Below the pieces are notes generated by a model that was not told where the DNA came from, ran no database searches, and saw only the letters and a program-made list of their open reading frames with translations. A DNA stretch of 42,059 bases from JAKPPT01 sp964630305 (GTDB lineage Bacteria; Spirochaetota; Spirochaetia; Treponematales; UBA12059), in contig CAZVTR010000019.1 in NCBI GenBank assembly GCA_964630305.1, positions 1-42,059 of the forward strand, written 5' to 3'. Below, in pieces: positions 16,681 through 25,584 of the stretch. A program made the translations under genes and the position numbers. The first letter of the stretch is position 1; each line of letters opens with the position of its first letter.

Positions 16681-17709
16681 CTACAGTGTAGAAAGATACT
16701 CTTTCAAACTTTGCACAAAATACTCAATATGTTCTTTTGTTATCCAGTAATGCGTTACAAATCGGTATTTTCCAAACTCGGGAGGGTTTATGAGAATGTT
16801 CTTTGATTGCATGAAACTCACTAGATGAGAACTTTCAATATATTCAGGTAAATGGCAGAATACCATATTGATATCAAGAGTATCTCTATCGACCTCAATG
16901 CCTGAAATTTCTGATAGAAGTTCTGCCATATAGCGGGCAGCATAGTGATCATCTTGAAGCCGCTTTGTCATAGTCTCGAGTGCGAGTATGCCAGCAGCTG
17001 CAAGAATACCTGCCTGACGCATAGCACCTCCCATAATTTTTCTCTTTCGCCGAGCTGCATCGATGAACTGTTTTGTTCCCGCCAGCATTGATCCAACAGG
17101 CGCGCAGAGTCCTTTAGAAAGACAAAACATGATTGAATCGACGGTCTCAGCGATTGCCTTTACATCAGCATTGAGTGCAATGGCTGCATTAAAGATACGT
17201 GCACCATCGAGATGGATCGGGAGTCCATTGCGCTGTGCAAGTTCATGTACTTCCCGCATATAAGCAAGCGGAATTGCTTTCCCTGATGAATGCGCATTTT
17301 CGAGGCAAATAAGGGAAGTAGGAGGATAATGAAGATCATCTTCACGAATGTGGTTTTCAATACTTTCAATCGGGATCATACCATTCGGCGCATAGATTGG
17401 CCTGGTTTGCACTCCTGCAATGACTGCAGCAGCTCCAGCTTCATGCTGGATGATATGGCACTGTTCTCCTAAAATTATTTCACTTCCTCGCGGACACCAG
17501 GTATAGAGCGCAAGCTGATTCCCAAAGGTGCCTGATGGAACAAAGAGTGCTGCTTCTTTACCAAGCATTTCTGCTGCAAGCGTTTCCAGTTTGATTACTG
17601 TAGGATCATCTCCATAAACATCATCACCGACTTGAGCTTCGGCCATGGCTTTTCGCATTTCTGGTGTAGGCCATGTAACAGTATCACTTCGTAAATCGAT
17701 ATAGTTCAT
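16681..17709 (-). CDS. ltaE: Low-specificity L-threonine aldolase
   Basis: This PLP enzyme of fold type I splits L-threonine or allo-threonine into glycine and acetaldehyde. The 342 residues show the family's start (NYIDLRSDTVTWPTPEM), GDDVYGDDP, HLDGARIFNAA with the PLP-ring aspartate, and the Schiff-base lysine K199 in FCLSKGLCAPVGS. ATG 17709 was chosen because homology starts within two residues of it; ATG 17712 is equally possible, and an upstream TTG would add unrelated residues. There is no clear ribosome binding site. It follows the radical SAM gene by 35 bases and may be read from the same transcript. Confidence 0.92.
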   Translation of the reverse strand: MNYIDLRSDTVTWPTPEMRKAMAEAQVGDDVYGDDPTVIKLETLAAEMLGKEAALFVPSGTFGNQLALYTWCPRGSEIILGEQCHIIQHEAGAAAVIAGVQTRPIYAPNGMIPIESIENHIREDDLHYPPTSLICLENAHSSGKAIPLAYMREVHELAQRNGLPIHLDGARIFNAAIALNADVKAIAETVDSIMFCLSKGLCAPVGSMLAGTKQFIDAARRKRKIMGGAMRQAGILAAAGILALETMTKRLQDDHYAARYMAELLSEISGIEVDRDTLDINMVFCHLPEYIESSHLVSFMQSKNILINPPEFGKYRFVTHYWITKEHIEYFVQSLKEYLSTL

Positions 17710-17744
17710 CATAGCTATAAGTATATGAGTAGTTGCATAAATAT

Positions 17745-18734
17745 TCAATCGAGCAAAAATATTTTTTCCGGCGAAAGAAATCGTTCCAAGAGGATTTTGT
17801 GATTCTGAAAAACTCTTTCTTTAAGGTCTGCTGGATATGTAACATCAGTACCGCTTGTAGTGTAATGTGCGTGATAGATATATAAATGCTCATGAAGCTC
17901 AGCACAATATCTAAATATTTTTTTGGGCATTCTAAAAAAACCATAACTCACATCGTGAATTGCATGCGGCGGAAGCACAGAAAAGATTTTAGTAAAAAAT
18001 CGTTCATACATTGAATCCATTCCTGGTTCAATAAAAATTGGATCAAAGCATACTCTAACGGTATGTCCAGAATCGATACAGGTCTTAACTGCACGGAGTC
18101 GAGCATCAAGGCTGGGGGTTTTGCATTCATATGAGTAAATTAGTTCATCCGGCGCAAGACTAAATGCATATATAATATTTGGAGAAATTGGTATAGCCTT
18201 AAAAAAATCGGGGAATGCACTTTTTGTTCGTATTTCAAACTGGATTTCTGTGAATACAGCAAGCTCAGGAATAATAATTTCAAGTAATTTTCTCCCTTCC
18301 TTAAATGTAAGTAAATCAGTTTCATGCGTAAGAGGGATATATGTTTTTTTGTTATGCTGGCTATCTGCAAGTGATTTGAGTTCGGTAATAAAATCTTTAT
18401 AGTTAATAAATAAAACACAATGACCAGTTTTGTAGAGTCCCTGAAGGTAACAGTAGGAGCAGTTAAGTGGACAGTTTAATGCAAGCTGAGCATAGTAAAA
18501 AGAATCAGCGTTAAAATGCTGACAGAGAGGTGATCCAGAAAGTAAAAATTTTGATTGCTTATGAGCAAATATAAGTGCCTGGCATGTTTTCTCTAATTGC
18601 ACATGTTGATGAGGTGCATTAAAAATATCTTTATAGTGATTGATTTTATACAGCTGTCCAGGTATTTCAAAAAGCTCTTTAATGGCAAAAAAATCTCCAG
18701 CTTGCTCTTCCTGAAAATAAGCATAAAAGCTCAT
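17745..18734 (-). CDS. Spore-photoproduct-lyase-like radical SAM protein
   Basis: The 329-residue protein carries the radical SAM motif CPLNCSYC (C88, C92, C95), with the tyrosine before the third cysteine seen in the SplB group (typical SplB: C-x3-C-x2-C followed by YLQ). YLQGLY, the TKSAFPDFFKAIP region and FDPIFIEPGM also fit SplB. In spore formers the enzyme repairs thymine spore photoproduct; this organism need not sporulate, so the real substrate is open. Its ATG overlaps the stop of the unknown upstream gene by 4 bases (ATGA), so the two are translated together. Confidence 0.75.
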   Translation of the reverse strand: MSFYAYFQEEQAGDFFAIKELFEIPGQLYKINHYKDIFNAPHQHVQLEKTCQALIFAHKQSKFLLSGSPLCQHFNADSFYYAQLALNCPLNCSYCYLQGLYKTGHCVLFINYKDFITELKSLADSQHNKKTYIPLTHETDLLTFKEGRKLLEIIIPELAVFTEIQFEIRTKSAFPDFFKAIPISPNIIYAFSLAPDELIYSYECKTPSLDARLRAVKTCIDSGHTVRVCFDPIFIEPGMDSMYERFFTKIFSVLPPHAIHDVSYGFFRMPKKIFRYCAELHEHLYIYHAHYTTSGTDVTYPADLKERVFQNHKILLERFLSPEKIFLLD

Positions 18735-19540
18735 ACAAAGACCTCTTGCAGGATATCGAGCTTATTCATAATATCATTAAAAATATGTTTAACTTGAAGC
18801 TTTGTCCCTGGCATTGTATCAGGATACTCTTCAAAAAGCGAGCATACAGTTTCATAAGAAAAAAAAGATGCTGCTATAGCCGATTTTTGCAATTGTTCAC
18901 TCATCTGGTATGTAAATTTCATTTTTTTTGAAAACAAATTGGCAGTCTGTTTTATAGTTGCTATTTCCTTTACAGAAAGAGATTGCCTGAACTTGTTTGT
19001 TGTTATAGAATATTTATTTTGTTTGAAAACCATTTTTTTCATTACTTCAATATTATTTTTATAATGTTTAATAATGTTTTCAACCGCGCTAATTACTGAT
19101 AATGAAGCAGAGCTGGATAGCTGTATCTGTTTTGGGACAAGCAAAGGTATTATACAAGTTTCAAAAAAATAATTTGTTAAATAAAAAAAAAGGTCGTACA
19201 ATTCATCATTAATTCCAAAATCTTGAGATAAATGAGGTAATAGCGATAATTTTGGAAGCAGATTCTGCACGACAATTCCAGTAACTATAGGAAACTTTTC
19301 AAGATTACTACTGCGTATAATATCCTGAATAAGACAATATGGAATAGTTTCTCGTTCATAAACAATAATACATATATTTGGTTCATAATAGTGGGCTGCA
19401 CAACTTGCTATATTTTGCTCAAAAAAGCTTTTAATATCATTTTGCAACACGCATACAATTGATTCTTTTGATTCTAAATGGCGCTTATATTGTTTAAATA
19501 CATACAGGAATTCCTCATCATTGAAAACAATTAATGTCAT
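18731..19540 (-). CDS. Protein of unknown function, coupled to the SPL-like gene
   Basis: I do not recognise this 269-residue protein. The first 110 residues alternate hydrophobic strands and amphipathic helices (MTLIVFNDEEFLYVF, then ESIVCVLQND, then NICIIVYE, then FPIVTGIVV), reminiscent of a response-regulator or pseudo-receiver fold, but no phosphorylation site can be placed. The rest is helical and Lys-rich. No signal peptide or membrane segment is seen. ATG 19540 was preferred to the TTG at 19573; a TATAAT box lies only 10 bases before it, so the mRNA would have almost no leader. It ends in a 4-base overlap with the radical SAM gene, which suggests that the products work together. Confidence 0.55.
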   Translation of the reverse strand: MTLIVFNDEEFLYVFKQYKRHLESKESIVCVLQNDIKSFFEQNIASCAAHYYEPNICIIVYERETIPYCLIQDIIRSSNLEKFPIVTGIVVQNLLPKLSLLPHLSQDFGINDELYDLFFYLTNYFFETCIIPLLVPKQIQLSSSASLSVISAVENIIKHYKNNIEVMKKMVFKQNKYSITTNKFRQSLSVKEIATIKQTANLFSKKMKFTYQMSEQLQKSAIAASFFSYETVCSLFEEYPDTMPGTKLQVKHIFNDIMNKLDILQEVFV

Positions 19541-19550
19541 TTTAGGTAAG

Positions 19551-19579
19551 ATTATAGCAAATGATGGATGCAATGAAAA
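19551..19579 (-). promoter_or_regulatory. Probable promoter giving a near-leaderless mRNA
   Basis: A perfect TATAAT (19551-19556) is on the minus strand with a weak -35 TTTTCA (19574-19579) 17 bases away. The expected start site is only a few bases before ATG 19540, and no ribosome binding site fits in between. Confidence 0.4.
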
Positions 19580-19625
19580 GTATTTTTGTATTTGATATAA
19601 TTTTAATAAAAACAGCTATTATTAT

Positions 19626-19652
19626 GGAACCAACGATACATAATTCACGACT
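19626..19652 (+). promoter_or_regulatory. ECF-sigma-type promoter of the sigma operon
   Basis: GGAACC (19626-19631) and CGACT (19648-19652) are separated by 16 bases, the layout typical of group IV (ECF) sigma factor promoters. Transcription would start near 19659, just before the ribosome binding site AAGGAG and ATG 19678. The operon encodes an ECF sigma factor, so self-activation is likely. Confidence 0.6.
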
Positions 19653-19677
19653 AATAGTATGAAAGGAGATACTTACT

Positions 19678-20271
19678 ATGAAAACAAAGCTAATTGCAAT
19701 TCTAGTTTGTATTTGTATTGTAGCAGGTGCAGGTTTTGCACAGGGAAAACCGGGAAACGAAGGCGGACAGCCAAATCCTCCTCAAGGCCAGACTGATGTC
19801 CAAAAACCAGGAAGCGATACTGCTGTACAGGATCAAACAAGACTGCAGATAAAAGTGCAAGAACTTGCGCGAGAGCTTAAACAGCTTAATCTAACGCAAG
19901 AAGAAGCAAAACGGATTCAGGAAGCACTTGAAAAACACACACAGACAATGGAACTTGCGCGAGCAGAAATCCGAGAAATGCAGGCAAAGCTTTCACGACT
20001 GCTTCTGGAAGATAAGCCAAATCGTGCAGAAATAGAAAAGACAATTCGTCAAAGCATTGAAGCAGAATACCGCATTAGAATGATGCAGATGGAGCGAGTT
20101 CTTGCTGTTCGTGAAATTCTTGGACAAAATCGCTGGACTGTGTTGGTGAGAATTATGAAACAAATGGATGGCAAAGAACTCACAAAAGAAGAAATACAAG
20201 AACTAGTAAAGTTTGGAATAAATGCTGAAACATTAAGGTTACTCTTTGGCATTATTAAATCATTACAGTAA
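19678..20271 (+). CDS. CpxP/CnrX-like periplasmic helical protein
   Basis: The 197-residue product has a signal peptide (1-21, cleavage after GFA), a short Gly/Pro/Gln/Asn-rich linker (22-55) and a helical hairpin (about 56-195) with an LTQEEAKRIQ segment like the LTxxQ motif of CpxP, Spy and ZraP. Proteins of this type sense misfolded protein or metal in the periplasm; CnrX of the CnrYXH system holds an ECF sigma in check together with its anti-sigma. This one is first in an operon with an ECF sigma and a membrane anti-sigma candidate, so a sensor role is a fair inference. It has no Cys, no His cluster and few Met except near 130-140, so the metal idea is weak. Confidence 0.6.
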   Translation: MKTKLIAILVCICIVAGAGFAQGKPGNEGGQPNPPQGQTDVQKPGSDTAVQDQTRLQIKVQELARELKQLNLTQEEAKRIQEALEKHTQTMELARAEIREMQAKLSRLLLEDKPNRAEIEKTIRQSIEAEYRIRMMQMERVLAVREILGQNRWTVLVRIMKQMDGKELTKEEIQELVKFGINAETLRLLFGIIKSLQ

Positions 20272-20275
20272 ACTT

Positions 20276-20845
20276 ATGCAAACAGAAGATAGAACGCTTG
20301 TGCGTTCGTGGTGTGCCGGTGATCCTGATGCTTTTACATCGCTCATTCTTAAGCATGAAAAATTGATGCGAAGAATAGCTGTTATTACAGCAGGTTCACT
20401 GGCTGCACACGATGAAATGCTTGTTGATGATATTATGCAAGAGGCATGTATGCGACTGCTTGATGCCTTAAAACGGTATAAAGGTACTTGTGAACCGGCA
20501 ACTTATATAGCAGGAGTAGTCCGCATATGTGCTCTTGATGCAGTGAGAAACCATGCACGATATCAGGCTGAAACGACACATGCAGAGAATGAATTAAGCG
20601 TTAAAACATACTATCAGACTGATATCGCAGATGATATACTAGAAAAAATTGAAACCCAAGAGCTTTTTGGGATGCTTGCAATGCTTCCCGAACCCGAGCG
20701 CTCACTTATTTACTTAAAGGAAGCTGAAAATATCGAGCTAAAAGAATTGAGTAAGATGTTTAAATTGCCGTTGGGTACAGTGAAGAGCAAATTATCACGG
20801 GCTAAAGAAAAGCTCAAAAGCTTAATCAGTAAGGAGAGCCAATGA
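20276..20845 (+). CDS. RNA polymerase sigma factor, ECF subfamily
   Basis: The 189-residue protein has sigma region 2 (about 10-85, with DIMQEACMRLLDALKRYKG and the DNA-contacting TYIAGVVRICALDAVR) and region 4 (about 125-185, with LPEPERSLIYLKEAENIELKE then LPLGTVKSKLSRAKEKL). It lacks region 3, as expected of ECF factors. ATG 20276 lies 5 bases after the stop of the CpxP-like gene; the earlier TTG at 20246 would add residues outside the family. It has no ribosome binding site of its own, so translation is likely coupled. Its target includes, in all likelihood, the GGAACC-N16-CGACT promoter in front of the operon. Confidence 0.88.
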   Translation: MQTEDRTLVRSWCAGDPDAFTSLILKHEKLMRRIAVITAGSLAAHDEMLVDDIMQEACMRLLDALKRYKGTCEPATYIAGVVRICALDAVRNHARYQAETTHAENELSVKTYYQTDIADDILEKIETQELFGMLAMLPEPERSLIYLKEAENIELKELSKMFKLPLGTVKSKLSRAKEKLKSLISKESQ

Positions 20846-21252
20846 TGAACCAGGAACAAGAACTGACAAAACTTGGGAAAGCGCTTAGAACTGCTGTCCA
20901 AGAGCAAGCAGAAAAATCAAATACCCTCGATATAGGTACATTACGCACTATGGCTGTTCAGCATATAAAGCAAGCAGAATACAACAAACAAAAAAAACAG
21001 CGGTTTGCATGTGCATCCTTGCTGCCCGCTGCTGCTATTCTACTGATCATTGCAGCAATTATTATACCATCTATTCAAAACTTGCAGTATGAACAGGTAA
21101 CAGTGAAATCAACACAAGCATATATCGAATCTATTATACCAGAACGTTCACTCTGGATACATGAGACCCTCTTTGGCACTACAGAAAAGTCATATATTGA
21201 CGAATATATTGAATCGATTATGGAATCAGAAACCATATACAACTGTTTCTAA
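20842..21252 (+). CDS. Putative anti-sigma factor with one membrane helix
   Basis: The 136-residue protein has a cytoplasmic N-terminal part (1-53), one membrane helix (about 57-78) and a short periplasmic tail. The start overlaps the sigma stop by 4 bases (ATGA), with GGAG upstream. The position right after an ECF sigma gene and the one-TM layout are those of anti-sigma factors. The N-terminal part lacks the HxxxCxxC zinc motif of the ZAS class and is not clearly similar to RskA or CnrY. ATG 20845 is an equally good start. The last ORF of the operon, it is followed by an A+T-rich spacer. Confidence 0.6.
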   Translation: MMNQEQELTKLGKALRTAVQEQAEKSNTLDIGTLRTMAVQHIKQAEYNKQKKQRFACASLLPAAAILLIIAAIIIPSIQNLQYEQVTVKSTQAYIESIIPERSLWIHETLFGTTEKSYIDEYIESIMESETIYNCF

Positions 21253-21521
21253 CACAATATCATTTTTATTTTATTAAAAAGTAAAAAAAACTATAATCAG
21301 CATATCAATTATAAACAACTTAATTAAATTAAACGTATTATCCTAAATTTTAAAGGAAAATATAAGAAACCAACTATTGAACCATTGCTGCCAGCTCATA
21401 TAGTGAAGAATCTGTTTGTCTATCTTTACTAGTTTTTCTTGAAATATACGAGAAATGGGCTTATAGTATAAGAAACTATATTGTGTATTAAATATATGGT
21501 ATTCGATTTGAGGAGAAATGT
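21253..21521 (+). promoter_or_regulatory. A+T-rich spacer with sigma-70 promoter at 21439-21467
   Basis: The spacer holds no gene. Near its end TTGAAA (21439-21444) and TATAGT (21462-21467) are 17 bases apart, each one base off consensus. The start site would be about 21474, giving a 48-base leader before ATG 21522, with GAGGAG in front. Confidence 0.6.
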
Positions 21522-22136
21522 ATGAAACCTTCCCTCAGTTGGTTTGGTCATGATGCATTTTGTATAGCAGGATCAAAAAAAATTTATATAGACCCATTTC
21601 AGCTAAAACAAAAAGACACTACCGATATTATTCTCATTACACATACTCATTATGATCACCTGTCACCTGACGATATTGCAAAGATAACCGGCAAACAAAC
21701 TATTATTATTGGACCAGCTGACGCACGTGATAAAATAAATCATATTAAAATCATGCAGCCTGGAGATGCAATTGCAATAGATAATGTTACTATCGAAGCC
21801 GTTCCGGCATACAATATTGGTAAAAAGTTTCATCCCAAAAGCAATAACTGGCTAGGATATATTATTACAATTGATAATACAAGAATTTATCATGCTGGAG
21901 ATACCGATCATATTCCAGAGATGAAAACATTAAAAAATATTGATATTGCTTTATTGCCGGTTTCTGGTACATATGTAATGACAGCTTATGAAGCAGTGCA
22001 GGCTGCTCTTGATATTCATCCAAAACTGGCTATACCGATGCATTATGGCAGTATTGTAGGAACTGCACACGACGCAGAGAACTTTAAGCGGGAGTTAACC
22101 GGAAGCATAGATGTTCAATTATTGCAGAGACATTAA
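21522..22136 (+). CDS. MBL-fold metal-dependent hydrolase (UlaG/UPF0173-like)
   Basis: The 204-residue protein has the metallo-beta-lactamase fold with the two-metal motif THTHYDHLS (H41, H43, D45, H46), a later AGDTDH (the bridging aspartate) and PMHYG (the last histidine). The short length and the FGHDAFCI start are typical of UlaG/UPF0173-type proteins, which act on lactones or phosphodiesters; the substrate here is unknown. No signal peptide is present. It may share a transcript with the hybrid kinase 57 bases downstream. Confidence 0.8.
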   Translation: MKPSLSWFGHDAFCIAGSKKIYIDPFQLKQKDTTDIILITHTHYDHLSPDDIAKITGKQTIIIGPADARDKINHIKIMQPGDAIAIDNVTIEAVPAYNIGKKFHPKSNNWLGYIITIDNTRIYHAGDTDHIPEMKTLKNIDIALLPVSGTYVMTAYEAVQAALDIHPKLAIPMHYGSIVGTAHDAENFKRELTGSIDVQLLQRH

Positions 22137-22193
22137 CATTAATATTAGATACAAATCAAATAGTATTATAGAAACACAGTAAAAGGTAGTAGC

Positions 22194-24767
22194 ATGGCAA
22201 ATGCAGTTTGCAATGATAATTCATGCCTCAATGAACGAAGTTTTTCAGAAGTGACATTCAGCACTATTCTTGAAACAGTAAAAGATCTTGTTACAGCAAG
22301 ATGTTTTGAAGATGTAATTCATAGAATTATTCAGCGTGCTCAGGCTACTCTAACTCATACAGCAGCTGCTGTATATCTCATTGAAGATGGCGGAAAAACA
22401 TTACGTTCTGCAGGCGCTGAGGGTATATATGCTAAAGAACTTAATAACGAAGTGCTTACGCTCGGTAAAGGAATATTGGGAAATATTGCACAAAATGGAA
22501 AGTCAGAGATTATTCAGGATACGACAAAAGACTCTCGTGCTATAGAGGTTTCAGGAACTCCGCAAACTGAAGAAGGCGAAAAACTTATGGGAGCACCCTT
22601 AATTTCTGGCGGATCAGTTATTGGTGTTATGGCAGTCTGGAGAGATGCGCAAGAACCCTGTTTTACCGTGAAAGACCTGGAATATCTTGAACTGCTTTCC
22701 GGTATAGCTGTCATTGCAATCGAAAATGCCAGAGGCTATGAGGAAGCCCAGCAGAGAATATTCAGGTTATCATCACTCAAAGAAATTGGCAGAGCACTAT
22801 CAGTGAAACATAATCAACAGGAACTTGTCGAAACAATTTATAAAGAACTAGGACGAATTTACGATGTAACAAACTTTTATATTGCAACATATGTCGAAGG
22901 ATCTCCAACCTATAGTTTTGCAATTCATATCGAAAATGGCGAACGTGTGCCCTTAACATCACGACAATCTGACAAAGGAATGACAGGATACATACTAAAA
23001 ACACGAAAACCGCTTTTAATGAAAAATCCAGAGGAAAACAAAGAATTTCATAAACGCGAAGGTGTGATTTCAATGGGAGTTCCAGCCGTAAGCTGGATGG
23101 GAGTACCGCTCCTTGCAGGTTCAGAACTAGTTGGTGTAATGGTTATACAAAGCTATACTACACCAGATTTATACGATGAGCATGACCTTGATTTTTTTAT
23201 GCTTATCGGAACAGAACTGGCTTTTGCAATTCAAAATGCACGGTTATATGAAGCACAGCAAAGAGCAATAGCAGTTGCAGAAGACGCGAACAGAATGAAA
23301 TCTTCATTTCTTGCAAAGATGTCACATGAACTTCGTACTCCGCTTAATGCTATTATTAATTTTGCCTATTTATTAAATCAAAATACCGAAGGCGTATTAA
23401 ATCCAGGACAAGCTGAATTGATTGGTCGAATCGAAGAATCCGGAAGGCATCTGCTCGCACTTATAAATGACATTCTTGATCTGGCTAAAATCGAAGCAGG
23501 CAAAATGGAGCTTAATCTTGAATCTGTTGAACTTGTCAGTCTCATTGCAGATGTTATAAAAACAGCACAAGCTTTATTAGCTGGGAAATCAGTTGAATTG
23601 CATTATACTTTTCCTGAAAATAATGTCATTGTAAGAGGTGATGCAAAACGCCTACGACAAGTTCTGCTTAATTTGCTTTCTAACGCTATAAAGTTCACCG
23701 ACACTGGCTATATTAAAATAGAAGTTAAAATTGATATAAGTTCAGGCATGGTAATGGTATCAGTCACTGACACTGGCAGGGGAATATCAAAAGAAAATCT
23801 TCAAAAAATATTTATGGAATTTGTTCAAGCATCTGAATCTGATGCTGCAAGAGGATCCGGTTTAGGACTACCTATTAGCAGGCACTTTATTGAGATGCAT
23901 GGCGGCACTTTAAATGCAGAAAGCGAGCCAGGCAAAGGCTCAACATTCTATTTTACATTACCAATACAAAGCATAGTAACCAGGAATAACGATGAACAAA
24001 TTCACATTGCGCATTCTGCAACTTCTGATAAAACAAAAGTGGTTATAATTGATGACGATGAAGAATCAAGAATTCTGCTTTCCAGAAGCCTAATTGGAGG
24101 ACGTTACAATGTTGTAACTTTACAAGATAGCAGAATTTCGCTTCAGACAGTTAAAAGCATAAAACCAGATGTAGTTCTTCTTGATATAATGATGCCTGAT
24201 GCTGACGGATTGAGTATACTTAAAGCTTTACATGAAGATCCAGAAACTAAAAACATACCTGTTGTAATCTGTTCAATCGTTGCAAAAGAAAATAAAGCTG
24301 TGGTTATTGAAGCATCTGATTATATTTCAAAACCAATTGACCCGGATGAACTTAAAGAAACAATACATAAATTTGCAATCCCAGGGAAAACTGTATTAGC
24401 AATTGATGATGATCCGAATGCGCTTGAGATTATCAAGCGTATTCTCGATTCAATTCCAATGGATATACAGACAGTACAGGACGGGCAACGAGGTCTTGAA
24501 ACAATAACTGCAAGTCCTCCTGGTGTCATTATTCTTGACTTAATGATGCCAGGATTAAATGGCATTCAGGTACTCAATGAGCTAAAGAAAAAACCTGAGA
24601 CAAAAGATATTCCTGTTATTGTCGTAACTGCCAAAGAATTAAACAGCGAAGAACGTGAGCAAGTAATTCACAATACAGCTGCTCTATTGCAAAAAGGCAT
24701 GTTCAAACCGGAAGAGCTGAGTTCACTTATAGAATCGATAATTAAAAAGAATAAAGTAGCAACCTAG
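22194..24767 (+). CDS. Hybrid histidine kinase, GAF-GAF-HisKA-HATPase-REC-REC
   Basis: The 857-residue soluble protein has two GAF domains (about 35-185 and 200-355), a HisKA domain with the phospho-accepting H378 (SHELRTPLNAI), a HATPase domain (NLLSNAIKFTD, VTDTGRGI, GSGLGLPISR), and two receiver domains (about 615-725 with LLDIMMPDADG; about 735-850 with ILDLMMPGLNG). No HPt domain or membrane segment is found, so it senses a cytoplasmic signal and needs a separate phosphotransfer partner or output. It ends 73 bases before the convergent fdhD; a weak AT hairpin lies at 24828-24846. Confidence 0.9.
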   Translation: MANAVCNDNSCLNERSFSEVTFSTILETVKDLVTARCFEDVIHRIIQRAQATLTHTAAAVYLIEDGGKTLRSAGAEGIYAKELNNEVLTLGKGILGNIAQNGKSEIIQDTTKDSRAIEVSGTPQTEEGEKLMGAPLISGGSVIGVMAVWRDAQEPCFTVKDLEYLELLSGIAVIAIENARGYEEAQQRIFRLSSLKEIGRALSVKHNQQELVETIYKELGRIYDVTNFYIATYVEGSPTYSFAIHIENGERVPLTSRQSDKGMTGYILKTRKPLLMKNPEENKEFHKREGVISMGVPAVSWMGVPLLAGSELVGVMVIQSYTTPDLYDEHDLDFFMLIGTELAFAIQNARLYEAQQRAIAVAEDANRMKSSFLAKMSHELRTPLNAIINFAYLLNQNTEGVLNPGQAELIGRIEESGRHLLALINDILDLAKIEAGKMELNLESVELVSLIADVIKTAQALLAGKSVELHYTFPENNVIVRGDAKRLRQVLLNLLSNAIKFTDTGYIKIEVKIDISSGMVMVSVTDTGRGISKENLQKIFMEFVQASESDAARGSGLGLPISRHFIEMHGGTLNAESEPGKGSTFYFTLPIQSIVTRNNDEQIHIAHSATSDKTKVVIIDDDEESRILLSRSLIGGRYNVVTLQDSRISLQTVKSIKPDVVLLDIMMPDADGLSILKALHEDPETKNIPVVICSIVAKENKAVVIEASDYISKPIDPDELKETIHKFAIPGKTVLAIDDDPNALEIIKRILDSIPMDIQTVQDGQRGLETITASPPGVIILDLMMPGLNGIQVLNELKKKPETKDIPVIVVTAKELNSEEREQVIHNTAALLQKGMFKPEELSSLIESIIKKNKVAT

Positions 24768-24840
24768 TATCGTGAATCATTCTTAACAGTTGCAGCGTGC
24801 GGCATCTCTGACGGATATATTTATAGATTGTAATCATATA

Positions 24841-25584
24841 TTACAAGTTCGAAAGTTTAGCGACATTGACTATACGATTATTCCCTGAATACACAAGCGG
24901 ATGAGAACTTCCGATGCGCCCGACAAGAGTAATACCAATTTTCTGCGCTAGTTCTAATGTCAAAGTGGTGGGTATGCTGCGTGAAACAAAAATAGGAATC
25001 CCGGTCAGTGATACTTTGTTAAGCATATCATAAGCTATACGCCCTGAGGTAAACACTGCACAGTGAGAGAATTCAATTTGGTTGATTAAACCCCATCCTA
25101 TTACCTTGTCAAGTGCATTGTGTCGTCCAACATCTTCGAAAACTATAGAAGCTTTTTCTTTACCTGTTTCGTCATAGCTAACCAATCTGGCACAATGAAT
25201 ACCGCCGGTTTCTTTATATTTTATTGCACTGTTAAACATAATTTCTGCCTGTGCAATTAACTCAGAAAGTGGTAGCACTAATGATGAAAGCGATAATTTT
25301 TCTGCAAGCATGGAAATAGAATAATTAGATCTATTATCTGATACATAAAAATTATATGGCGTATTATGGTTAGAAACGAAACCTGGGATAGTAATAGAAA
25401 TTTTCTCAAGACTGTTATTGATATCAATGGTTATATTACTAAAATATGAGTCAATCATGCGCTGCGAAAAAAGATACCCTACCGTCAACTCCTCTAGGGC
25501 CTCTGGAGTACAATAGACAACTCCAATCTCTTTACCATTGAGAATGATATGATATTTTTTTTCGTCAACGACAGGCAGCTGCAT
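24841..25584 (-). CDS. fdhD: FdhD-like protein lacking the CxxC motif
   Basis: FdhD (FdsC) carries sulfur from the desulfurase IscS to the molybdenum cofactor of formate dehydrogenase. This 247-residue homologue keeps the core: ETGGIHCARL, EDVGRHNALDKVIG, TSGRIAYDML and SRSIPTTLTLELA. The flexible loop between the N-terminal and central parts, which normally has the sulfur-carrying CxxC, has no cysteine here (VSDNRSNYS). Start ATG 25584 overlaps the antiporter stop by 1 base (TGATG). No formate dehydrogenase gene lies in the window. The missing motif means another function, or another cysteine such as the one in GIHCARL, must be considered. Confidence 0.82.
   Translation of the reverse strand: MQLPVVDEKKYHIILNGKEIGVVYCTPEALEELTVGYLFSQRMIDSYFSNITIDINNSLEKISITIPGFVSNHNTPYNFYVSDNRSNYSISMLAEKLSLSSLVLPLSELIAQAEIMFNSAIKYKETGGIHCARLVSYDETGKEKASIVFEDVGRHNALDKVIGWGLINQIEFSHCAVFTSGRIAYDMLNKVSLTGIPIFVSRSIPTTLTLELAQKIGITLVGRIGSSHPLVYSGNNRIVNVAKLSNL

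Noticed and set aside
24828..24846. Terminator between the hybrid kinase and fdhD
   Set aside because: The 7-base stem TTGTAAT/ATTACAA is pure A+T apart from one pair, overlaps the fdhD stop and has no U tract.
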